From: Durusdinium trenchii
Taxonomy: Eukaryota > Sar > Dinophyceae > Suessiales > Symbiodiniaceae
Length of the DNA stretch: 64,000 bases
Assembly (NCBI GenBank): GCA_963970005.1
Contig: CAXAMN010013891.1
Coordinates: 30,917-94,916 of the forward strand
Direction of reading: 5' to 3'
How positions within the stretch are numbered: the first letter of the stretch is position 1; the number at the start of each line of letters is the position of its first letter. Shown here in pieces: positions 1-10,227 of the stretch. Under the pieces are notes generated by a model. The model had not been told where the DNA came from and did no database searches. It saw only the letters and a list, made by a program, of their open reading frames with translations. The position numbers were made by a program, and so were the translations under genes.

Positions 1-130
1 AAAACTTGGTCAAGTCTCTTGCAAATGCTAAAACTTGGCCAAGTCTCTTGCAAGTAGATAAGACAATTTTGAGATGTCAAGACAAAACTTCGTCAAGTCT
101 CTTGCAAATGCTAAAACTTGGTCACGCCAG
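1..130. repeat. 29-30 bp minisatellite, first block
   Basis: Imperfect tandem copies of a unit of about 29 bp with the core cttggtcaagtctcttgcaa. The array is cut by the window edge and resumes at 705. It lies upstream of the first recognised exon (1399), so it is either in an intron of that gene or 5' of it. Confidence 0.85.
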
Positions 131-227
131 ATCCTGCGGAGACCACGTCTGAGGCCACCTCACACAGAAGCTGCTTCCCGTACTACATTTGTACTATAAG
201 CTTGCCAGCTGTGATCTCACGAGCCCG

Positions 228-665
228 ATCCTACGAGAGGGTCGCGCAAGCACGCCGGATTGTGGGGAGCATACATTTGTACCAAAAGCTTGCTAGTTCT
301 GAGGCCACCTGCGAGAGGGTTGCCTGAGCACCGGTCAAATTTGCATTTCGCTAGACGTTTGGGGACTTGACAGGCCGGATCCTGCGAGAGGGTTCATCCG
401 GCACCCGTCAAATTCGCTTCACGTTTGTGGACTCGAGAGGCTGGTCAAATTTGGGATCCTGCGAGAGGGTCCCGGTCAAATCTGCATTTCGCTACACGTT
501 CAGGCGTTCGACAGGCCGAATCCTGCGAGAGGGTTCATCCAGCACCCGTGATTCGCAGTTCGCTACACGTTTGGGCACTTGACAGGCCGGATCCTGCGAG
601 AGGGTTCGCAGATAACCAAGAGAACTCGCATTTCACTACACGTTCGGGCACTCGACAGGCTTGGT
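228..665. repeat. ~70 bp tandem repeat
   Basis: The phrase gatcctgcgagagggt recurs near 380, 452, 519 and 589 (spacing about 67-72 bp), followed by degenerate copies of a segment with cacccgt and ttcgc. Short open frames across it simply translate the repeat and are not considered genes. Confidence 0.8.
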
Positions 666-704
666 CCGCCCCGGCTTTAAAGATAATTGAAAGAGCGAGA
701 TGTC

Positions 705-1310
705 AAGGCAATACTTGGTCAAGTCTCTTGCAAGTGCTAAAGCTTGGTCAAGTCTCTCGCAAGTGCTAAAACTTGGTCAAACTTAGCCCAGTCTCTCGCA
801 ATTGCTAAAATGGCTAAAACTTGGTCAAGTCTCCTGGAAGTAATTAAGATTCGAGATGTCGAGACTAAGCTTGGTCAAGTCTCTTGCAAGTGCTAAACAC
901 TTGGTCAAGTCTCTTGCAAAGGCAAAAACTTGGTCAAGTCTCTTGCAAATGCCCAAATTTGGTGAAGTCTCATTGCAAGTGCAAAACTTGGTCAAGTCTC
1001 TTGCAAATGCAAAGACTCTTACAAGTGCTAAAGCCTGAGCTAGACCGACCACGTGCTAAAACTTGATCAAATCTCTTGCAAGTGCTAGACTCTTGCAAGT
1101 GCTACAGCCTCAGCTAGACAGACCAAATGCTAAAGCTTGATCAAACCTTTGCAAGTGCTAGACCCGTACCAGTGCCAAAGCCTGAACTAGACAGATGCTG
1201 GACTCTTACAAGTGCTACAGCCTCAGCTAGACAGACCAAGTGCTAAAATTTGATCAAATTTTTGCAGGTGCTAGACTTTTACAAGCGCTAAAGCCTCAGC
1301 TAGACAGACC
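705..1310. repeat. 29-30 bp minisatellite, second block with higher-order repeat
   Basis: This continues the cttggtcaagtctcttgcaa array of 1-130. From about 1030 it changes into a longer composite unit (about 70-110 bp) that alternates tgctagactcttgcaagtgcta with a cctcagctagacagacca-type segment. No coding signal is visible. Confidence 0.8.
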
Positions 1311-1398
1311 ATGTGCCTTTAGGAAGAGCCTTTCGACCAAGTCTTTCGGGAAAAAAACATGTTACTTGGACAAACTTGGACGAACTCCCTCTTTCCAG

Positions 1399-2639
1399 GT
1401 GCTATCAGAGGGATAACGAGTACGGTGCCTGCCTTCCGTATTGTACCCCTGGCATCCACTGGACCGATCCACCGCAATATCGCCGCCCCTGGTCCTGCCA
1501 AGAGATCAATCCCTGGCAGCCGCCCGCACCCAGCCCGCCCAGCCCCAGCCCCTGGAACCCGTGGAACCCGGGGCAATGCTCCGCGTCCTGGCGACATGAT
1601 TGTCGAGGGACCCGGAGATGCTGTGAGGGTGGTTTCCAATGCTACGAGAAGAACGGCAGGCGGTTTGGCTATTCTTTTTGGTGTTTTTCGCTGGGCAAGT
1701 GAGAGCATTCATTTGAGAATGAGGTTGGAAAACCAATCTGTACTACTGAACTGTATTGTTCTTGAAGCTTCCGTTCAGAAGAAAAGATTCTATATCATTC
1801 TATTTTATTCTCCCAAAATGGGAGTGTCAGAGTGACTAGCAGCAACTATAGCAAGCAGCAAGCCGCTGCAAGCCGTTCTAGAAAGTGTTCATGTCGAGGT
1901 ACGCGGCCTGCCTGAGGAGCTGTACCCCTGGAATCCATCCAGAGGACCCGCCCCAGCACCGCTCCCCCTGGTCTTGCCGAGTTTTGTCCGGATCTCCAAC
2001 TCCATCCCCCCCTCCTCCAGCCCCAACCCCGCCTCCTCCGCCGTCCTGTACGGCCTCCTGGAGTCAGAACTGCATGCAAAACCCCACGTGCTGCAACTCG
2101 GCACACAGCTGCTTCGAGAAGAACAACGGCTACGGCGCCTGCCTCGATGTCTGTGTGCCAGGCATCCATTGGACGGAGCCTCCACAATATCGAACCTGGT
2201 GGAGTTGCCGCCGGGTCGGGGACCCCGAGCCGCCCGCGCCCGCGCCCCTCCCGCAGCCGATTCCTGTTCCGCCAGTTCCACCAAGCCCGCCTCCAGGTCA
2301 ATGCTCTCCAAGTGGCCAGTTGAGAGGAGGTGGTTGCCTGGAGAAGCCCAACTGTTGCAATCCAAACCATCAATGCTTCAAGAAGAACAACTTCTATGGA
2401 GAATGTTTGGATTCCTGCACACCAGGTGTGCATTGGAATGATCCACCTCAATTCCGAACCCCATGGACGTGTGATGTTGTGGGGGCCCCAGCGCCTAGCC
2501 CAACACCAGCTCCAACACCAGCACCAACGCCAGCTCCCACGCCGACACCCACGCCCACGCCCACACAACCCACACCAGAGCCATCAACACCAGCGCCATC
2601 GCCAATGCCCAGCAGGGACCTCAGATTGTTTGCTTTGAA
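1399..2639 (+). other. exons 1-2: three and a half CBM1-like Cys modules with Pro-rich linkers
   Basis: Each module follows the pattern C-x(n)-C-x(4-5)-CC-x(5)-C[FY]x[KR][ND]xxYxxC-xxxC-x-PGIH-x-x[DE]PP-x-[FYH]R-xx-W[ST]C. The first module enters at its second half (CYQRDNEYGAC). The second is split by the GC-AG intron 1660-1898, and splicing restores CYEKNGRYAAC, matching the unsplit modules 3 and 4 (CFEKNNGYGAC, CFKKNNFYGEC). Linkers are runs of Pro, Ala, Ser and Thr; the last one, at about 2488-2610, is a degenerate AP/TP repeat. The spacing resembles small disulfide knots that bind polysaccharide, such as fungal CBM1. That function is inferred; only the Cys pattern is seen. Confidence 0.75.
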
Positions 2640-3078
2640 GTATCGAGATCACCGCGCATGCCAAGCTTGTTCCCCAAAGTTTCAGCTCCTTAATTTGTTT
2701 GCTGATGGAGACTGATCTGCAAAACTGATCGATTTCAGCCTTTCAGCTTGGCAAGGTGTGAGAATTGGGGTTCTGATCACAACCCCCTTTGCTCTTGTTT
2801 TCTGTCCAGCTTCGTTCCGACGTTTCACTGCATCTTTCCGCTGCTCGTCTTTTCGGGGGTGTTGGGTGTTGCCCGGCCACGAGAGCCGAGGCAACCCGTT
2901 GGAACTTCCCTTCTTGCACCCGTCCCTCCATTCGCCCAGCAGCGCAGACCTTTTGACCTTTCACATGTCGCCTGGCCCGGAAGATCACGGGGGTCGGACC
3001 AGGGGATTCAGGTCGCGAACGGAGGAGAAGACCTGGGGGGTTTGTTTTCTTCTTTCGTCGGAATGTGTCTTCCAATGG

Positions 3079-3143
<65 letters not shown>

Positions 3144-3147
3144 TTTC

Positions 3148-3179
<32 letters not shown>

Positions 3180-6100
3180 GATCATCATCATTTTCTCCTT
3201 CTTATTTGGAAAGGAACACATAAAAAACATCCACGCCCTGCAAGCTTCGACACCCAACAACTGAGGGGTCGTTCGGGGGTCGCGCGTTCGGAGCCACTCC
3301 GGATCTCCCGAGCCGAGAAGCCATGACTACAGGGCTATAGTGGCCACTCCACTCCCACTTCTCGGACAGTCTTAGAGCGGACGTGTTTTCTTTTTTTGGG
3401 GCGGACGTGTGAGGCAGAGACCGGTTCCCAGGATGCCGTTCGGGCTTGCGACAGGTCGCACCGATCCGCACCGAGCCCGCATGCGCCCGAGCAGCCCGGA
3501 CAGCCCGGACAGGTACCGAGCCCAAGGGCACAGCGACTACCCGCCATTGAACGTGAACACCGGCAACCTCGCTGGGATCATGTGACCGTGTCGAAGGAAA
3601 GGGGTGGGGTTTCCCCGGAAGACGGTGGGATCCGTGCTGCCGTCTTCCTTTTCGACGGGGACGGGGGATAGACGGCAGCGCCCAAGAGAGTGACGGACTC
3701 GGCGTCTTTTTTCAGGTGAGTGGTTGGACACAAAAGAGAGTTGGACATCGGGCATCTCTGGTAAAGATGTGGGACTAGACTTGTGACTTGGGTGACTTTG
3801 GGGGAAAGACTTGTCCGAAAGAGGGGGGAGCTTTTTGGAAGATTCACCGACTGTATGACCAGCATTGATCCCAGCGACCTCTGGAAATCCCTAAGAACCT
3901 GATTGACTCTAGCTTTCGAGGAAAGGACTCTTTCTGGCTTCAGGGTTTGCTCTTGCCAGTCTTATTAGATCCTCTGCTCGTGTGGCATGTGCATCACAAA
4001 AGATCCAGGTGGTACATCCAGAACGAGGTGGTCTCTGGCGCTTACGGCTCCGGGAACAAGTTCGGCATTGAGCGGATCCGGCGCTTCAAGGCAGGGAGAG
4101 CTTGGGGGACACGCCGCTTCAAGGGTGTTGAGGTTCTGGGGCCTCAAAAGGACTCTTTGAACCCCCAAGGGGAGTGAATCACTTGATTGGTGATTGGTGA
4201 GCCAGGGCCATCTGATCCCAGCTGTATTTCGCAGCTTTTTCATGGATTGGTCCAAGGCACATGGAGTCTTTTCTTTGACTCATGTTTTCCCAGGTGCTGA
4301 GTCCAAAAACGCCAAAGACACCTGGGAAAGGCCTTATCGCCTGCTGGGCACTTCCCGGCATCCTTCCCACCGCGCCTGTGAGGTGATGACGAAGGCCACT
4401 CAAACGCTGATCGCCCCTCGGGCTACCGCCGGAGTGAGACGATCCTGGAAAGGTCATGGCTGATGGAAAGATCAGGTGTGTTTTCGCCTTTCGCCGAAGT
4501 TTTGGGGTGGAATCGATGGTCGAGTTTTCTCTCTTCCTGCCAAGCCCTTCTGACAGAGGGTGGTCATGGATCAAGGCAGCCTTGTTCGTCACGACTCGCG
4601 TGATCGCTTCGGGGAGTCTCAACTGCTTCCATGGCTCCCCCCACCGGCTGTACCGGCACAGACCACAGGGCTGTGTCGGTCAGACCGTATCTCGGCTCCC
4701 AGGCAGTACCAGCCCACCGGTGGCTCAACGGCACACCGAGCCACCGGAGCCCCCGTTCCCAGGCAGAGCCGCTCCGGCACGACACCCCCTCCGGGTGCGG
4801 AGAGATCCGGGTCGACGTGATCGCGTGATCGGCACCAGGCTGAGTAGCTGCAACGCGAGAAAAGTCGCGTTATAGAAGCGAATTCATGTATATGGTGATA
4901 GGCTGGGGTTGATCATTCAAGAGTCCACATTACTTTTGTCATCGAAAGTGTCTCCCCTGTCTAAAGTCTTGGCACCGTGCTGAGTGATGGAAGCCGTTCT
5001 GAACACCACTCACGCTAACCCTGGCGCATGGTGTGATTGAGGATATAGACGAGGAACTGGTGAAGCACCTTCTCTTCCATACCACCACTTATTACTAAAT
5101 TAAGCATCTAGAACATCCATATGCCGAGTCTTTGATACTACTTCTCTCTCTCTCTCTCTTCTGTCTTCTCATTTCCATCCTCCCCCCCTCCCATTTCCAG
5201 TTACACCAGTTCACATCAGAGTGCTTTTCCCATCCCAGGATCTCAAGATGAACTTTGGTCTCCGGGTCGCCTTTGACTATGGCAACTGCACCGGGCCCAC
5301 CTGTCGCTATGACTGGGAGAACCTCGCTTGGGTGGTTTTGTACTACGCTCGCGCCCCCCTGGGCTTTGATTGGGAGCTCTCCGATGCAGGGGAGCCAATT
5401 CCAAAGTGAAGGTTTTGATAGGGGTCGGCCCAAAAATGGGATTATACCAGGACCATCCAAGGGGTGTCCCAAGGGCTACCCACACTACCTATAGGCTTCC
5501 ATTGGGCACCCCTTGGATGGTCCAGGTAGCCATGTTCTCAAGTGTTTTTGGGTCTCCACGGATGTTTTTTTGGATCGCTCGAGTGCCATGTCTTTCAAAG
5601 CGGGGGTGTCCTGAAAGAAGCCAACAGGAATCTGACCTGTTAGCAATCTTTGAAGGTTGAAGATGCTCTTTCTGCTCACACTTTGTTATTTTTTATTCCG
5701 AAGAAGACCTAATTACATCAAACAGTTCAGTGAATGAAGAGATGAAGAGTCTTTGTATCTTTTTTTCAACGTCTCTTCATCCCTGAGACTTGTGATTTTT
5801 TTCATAGGCTTTTCTCACTTCTCTTTCAAGTCCCGCCCCCTTCTTGCTCGCCCCAGGAACTATGGCTATAACGTGGGTTGCAACAATTTGGGCGACTCGG
5901 CCGACTTGGTGCTCATGCTCTTAGAGCACCGAGCAGGTGATGGTGCGATTTTTTACTGGCTAGGTGGGTTGGCATTGGACTACACACACTCACACCTCGA
6001 TGCCAAAGAGAGATGACCTGTCTCGTGTCTCGTGTCTCGCGTCTCTGTAGGTCGGAGCACCCTCGTGACCGCCCTCCTAAAAGGTGAGGGTCTCATCCAT

Positions 6101-9100
6101 GGGGGGCTCGATGATGAGGGGTTGTCTTACAAGGCACTGCTGGGTGCCAACGCTCCATTCTTCTTCTTGGCCAAGAATCCTCTCCATCAATCAGCACCTA
6201 TCAATCCAAAGCACTTGCCCAGAACAACGAAGAGAGAGACCAGGCCATCTGCGGCAAGCTCCAACTCCACAGGAAAGCTCCAGCTCCAATCCTTCTTCTT
6301 ATCATCCATCGCATGTGATAAGCCAAAGGCCTACGACCTCACTGATAGCTGATATGTGCAACCCTACGCCCCAATATCAAGAGCAGAACAAACGGTTTGT
6401 GTTGACCCTCTCCAGTGCATGTCAAGACATTCCGTCAGGATAGTTCTGCCTCAAATCGTCAGCGTCAGACAAGGTTCTTTTCCCTTCCCCAAGTATGAGA
6501 CCAACTACACAGGTGGAATCTGGCCTCTTGGCAATCTTTTAAGCCGCCGTACGCGACACATGGTAACACCAAGCATCAAAGCACTCAAACACGTCCGAAT
6601 TTGCTTTGGGTTTGGCAATTCTTGAGCCTCCAAGATATTTACAGTGGTTTCAGAGTAGATGGCACAGACCTCAAGATGTCCTTTACATGGGGGTTCATAT
6701 TAACCACCCCTTGGGGTCTGTGCCATCTACTCTCAATCCACTATAATTATCAAAGCCACTTGAGACATTTTTCCACCGTGAGAGGGATGCGACTCCAAGG
6801 GGACCGCAACGCGAGACCGCAACGCCATGCTGAGCTGATCTTTTGGGCGCTTCAAGGCAACATGTAAAACGTGAGTGCTTGGCTTTGACAATGACCACAA
6901 ACGATTCCCTCACTTTGGCGGATTCCGATTCGAGGTTGATCTCCGCGTAAACAGCCGCCATCTTGGTTTTCAGGCTGTCTCGCTGCGCTGCTTCGCCGTG
7001 GCTACGAAGAAAAGCTTCCTTCCTTTCGATCTTCGCTTCCTTGCTCACGCTTGGGGTTACATTGAATCTGTGCTGGGTCCTACAGGAGTGAACAACCAGC
7101 TGCCCTCGCATGAAACTATCTTCAACCCAAGGGTGTGTGTGTGTGTGTGTGTTGCTTGCTGATTGACAATCAATTAAGGCTGGACTAGGTCTTTGTGTAA
7201 TATCAGCATAAGAGTTTCTTTCCTGCGAAACAAGATCCAGGAAACTTCCTTTCAGGATTCTTTCAGTGAAGGTCAACTTCCTCCCTTTTGCTTTTCTGTC
7301 TTCTTCCTCCGGTCCGTGCGCACTCCCCTTCCGACGACCGGGGTTCCCGCAACCCAGGTACAGCCTTCCGGGCCCCTGCCCCAGCATGCCCTTCTACCAG
7401 CAGAACGGCGCCTGCCCCCGGGCTGCAGAATCTTTCGCCCGAGCTGTGTGGACGATCTGAGCTGTGTGGGCGATTGGATTTCGAGATGGCCCCAGGTGAT
7501 GGGAGGGTTCAGTAACGCCCAGGTGATGGGTGATGGCAGGGACTGGAGGATGAGAAATGTTTTTGGGCCATCCGAGCACAGATATGTACAAATAAGGCTG
7601 GAGGGTGAGTTGAACCCCAAGACTTGTGACGGACTCTCCACGCTAGGCAGGGATTGTTCCTTTCACGGCTCACTGCTCGCGCCCCAACAGCCCTAACCGA
7701 AGAGTCCCTTTATCACCTGACTTGGTGGATGGGCGAGCTCTTCCCAACGCCAGGGGTTGGCTCCCTTCTTGGGGGACGGGGTGGACCCTATTCCCATGAA
7801 CCACACCAAAGATTCGAGAAAAAAGAGTCCCTGGGTGCCGGCACAGCCTGGCCTGTTCGGCTGTCCAGTGTTGAATAGAGTAAACCTGAGTCTCCCAGGC
7901 TATAGAGTTCTAGTGAGTCTACTCAAAATCTACTGAGTCTTACAGGTCTTGCCGCTTCTTCCGATCGCTTCGACCGATTGGGGCTTTCTCCGGGATGGAG
8001 CCTGCACCCGACGGGAGCCGCGAGGTGAGCGGCTGCAACCGGGCGGGAAGTGTGATGGGACACCCACAGGTTCCGGCGACTGTGGCTGGACTGCAGATCG
8101 ACTGGGGAGGAGGGAGAAGATCAAGGGAAGAACAAACCTCACGAGGAGGAAAAGGCGTGGCGTGTCTTTTTTCAAGCCACTCTGCTTGTGGTTTGACTCG
8201 GGAAATTCTGAGTCTGTCATCATCCATGAAGAGGAGGTTCAAGGATGAACTCAGACATCTACAGATGAACCCATTTTCATATCAGGCTGTTCCACCAAGC
8301 ACCGTACCGCTGGTTCCCGCGAGTTCGGGCTGCGCGTCGGCCCAAGGTACCTGGAGCTACGTCGACTCAGGCGGGGGGGAGGGTCGATCTTCAGGGCCAC
8401 GGTCATCAGTTCTTCGGGTTCCATCTCGGGGTTCTGCGAACGAGGTCGAAGGGTGAGGTGGTTGGACATCGCGTTTGGGTGCACGGGGGGGGGGAACGAG
8501 CCCCTCTCTTCCAAATGAGGGGCACCCTTTTTGGACGATGGGAAGGGGGATGGAAAAGGGGAAAAGCTCTCTTCTCGGGGACTGATGGTTTTCGGTCTCT
8601 TTGGGAGTCCGAGAGGTTGCAGCGGTGACTTGTTCAATCACAGAGGTGGGTGTTTCTTCCTTCTTTTCCAAGTTATTCTGACAACCCGTTTTGTCTGATC
8701 TTTTTTGTCTTCACGTGGTTTGTTTTTGGGATGAACAAAGACTCGTGTTCTCCAGCCATTCTCCAGTCAGAACTGCAGCATTTTCCGATGTGAAAAAGAA
8801 AACTGCTGCTGCAGCACAAGGAGAAGAGATCTGGCTCGGGGAGCTCTACGGTGAAACGCACCAGAGCATGCAGCAGTTTTGGAATAACAGCCACGGCCTC
8901 AAAAACACGAGAGTGAGTCACCCTTGGACAAACTGAGCGATTTCAGCGGGCGGCGACATGGAGAACGACCCTCCAGACTCAGCGAGGGAAGCGTGCCATG
9001 GGGGCTCGCGACCCGACCAACGGCTTGAAACCTGCCATGCGAAGCCAATGTAGAAAAGATCTCTTTTCCTGCTCCATCTACTCGGAACCCCCTGGATTTC

Positions 9101-10227
9101 AGCTATTACTGCCGCTTTTTCTGGCCCACCTTCCATGCGCAAACAACTTGTGCGTGGTGATCTGTCTGAAGCGTAGGATCCTCTGGAATTGAAGGAACAT
9201 GCCGATGGAATGTCTTAAGTCTTTGACCCACAGCCACATGAGACGAGGAGAGGCCAAAAGAGTACTCTACTCAACTGATACATAATGCATGCCATTATCG
9301 ACAGTATATTGCAGGACACACATCATCCACATGCCAAAAAGCACCACCCGGAACCTCCGCTCCCCCTTCGTGCTTTGCTCCGCGCAGAGTTCAGCTCCTG
9401 CGGACGAGTTCGGCTCCTGCGAACGTTCCGAAACGCCTCGAGGTGACAACGTCACGGCGAATAACCTGAAGGTCCAGGCCGCGCGGAAGATGTTCGAGGA
9501 GAAGTTCGGAGCCCCTCGGACCGCGGGAGATGTTCGGACGTGCGGTTTGCGTGCGGAGCTTTGCGCGGACTGGGCGCGTTGTTGTGCGGCCGGGGGGCGG
9601 GTGGATGAAGGAGGACTTGGATAGGTCTTGGGGATTCTTTGGGAAGGTTGGTTTAATTGGGGGGGATGCGATGGTTCGGGATGGGTGGCTTTTTTGGGGG
9701 TAATTTCTACAAGAGGAGATGGAGAGCGAATGTTGTAAGCCCCATAGCCTCATTTTGAGACTAATCATGCAAGCTTATAAAGCAAGTTGAGACCGATCAT
9801 GCATGAGGATTCAGAGGTGATCTTTTTGACATGTGGCCCGGACATCAAAGACACGGATCGCCCAGCAAAGAAGGTCTCGGAGTTACGCAACTGGAAGAAC
9901 TTGAAAGCCACTGGGAACTCATGGAAAATCCTCGGCATTCGGCATGGCTTTTGTGGACATATCGTAACATATCCCTGAAACACAGGCACTCGGAACATCA
10001 TTCTCTCTCTTCAGGAGTGACCCGCGCTGGCGCTGGGGTGTGGTTGGACTTGCAAACGCCCCATCCGCAAATAGCGATCCCTGTGACCCGTCGCAGGTGG
10101 GCTTTTCATCGGCCCGACGATGAAAAGCCCACCCCTGAGTGCGTCCGAATCTGGATGGTGCCAGTCGGAGGCCGAACTGCCGAATCCTCCGTGCGACTTC
10201 GACTTCAATCGCTTCTACAAGATTTGA
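1399..10227 (+). CDS. secreted-type protein: cysteine-rich modules plus conserved dinoflagellate domain (12 exons, 5' partial)
   Basis: Function is unknown; it is probably extracellular or wall-associated. Exons were rebuilt by phase: 1399-1659, 1899-2639, 3513-3575, 4009-4090, 5239-5393, 5857-5891, 6474-6522, 7358-7413, 8025-~8099, 8821-8910, 9443-~9528 and 10171-10227, where the reading frame stops at TGA. The N-terminal half has Cys-rich modules separated by Pro/Thr linkers. The C-terminal half carries a motif series I recognise from a large uncharacterised dinoflagellate family (NVNTGNLAG, AFDYGNCTGP, GCNNLG, GIWYSLPGPCPS, LQPGGKCDGTPTG, EIWLGELYG, LPNPPCDF). Every acceptor is AG/G. Donors are mainly GC (1660, 4091, 5394, 5892, 6523, 7414) or GA (3576, ~8100, 8911, ~9529), with one GT (2640). 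The first exon begins inside a module, so the start codon and any signal peptide lie upstream, possibly outside the window. The end of exon 9 is the least certain join. Confidence 0.8.
3079..3190. repeat. (ATC)n microsatellite
   Basis: About 35 ATC/CAT triplets with one short interruption (ttttcttc) near 3145 and further impurity at the 3' end. It lies inside intron 2640-3512 of the Cys-module gene. Open frames that read it as poly-His, poly-Ile or poly-Met are artefacts. Confidence 0.95.
5446..5526. repeat. fold-back element in intron 5394-5856
   Basis: The left arm (5446-5471, core ccaggaccatccaaggggtg) is the near-perfect reverse complement of the right arm (5503-5526, core caccccttggatggtcc), with a loop of about 30 bp. 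It resembles a non-autonomous inverted-repeat transposon or an introner-type element. Confidence 0.7.
6641..6743. repeat. fold-back element in intron 6523-7357
   Basis: The left arm about 6641-6673 (core agagtagatggcacagacc) pairs with the right arm about 6710-6743 (core ggtctgtgccatctactct). The loop contains a short ggggtt/aacc inverted motif. It has the same structural type as 5446-5526 but different arms. Confidence 0.75.
7133..7152. repeat. (GT)n microsatellite
   Basis: Run of GT dinucleotides inside intron 6523-7357. Confidence 0.85.

Larger units (their letters stand above)
3513..10227 (+). other. exons 3-12: conserved dinoflagellate domain of unknown function
   Basis: Ten exons of about 35-155 bp encode one continuous domain directly after the linker. 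The join 2639/3513 gives LFALKYRAQGHSDYPPL. Supporting joins: 3575/4009 gives NLAGWYIQNEVVSGAYG, 5393/5857 gives SDAGENYGYNVGCNNLG, 6522/7358 gives TGGIWYSLPGPCP, and 7413/8025 gives NGACERLQPGGKCDG. At 8910/9443 only a GA donor keeps the frame open. The last exon encodes the family-typical AELPNPPCDFDFNRFYKI and then stops. Cysteines are frequent, which fits a secreted fold. I know of no assigned activity for this family. Confidence 0.75.

Noticed and set aside
3063-3264. Poly-His, poly-Ile or poly-Met proteins over the ATC microsatellite
   Set aside because: A trinucleotide repeat inside an intron; all frames are open by construction.
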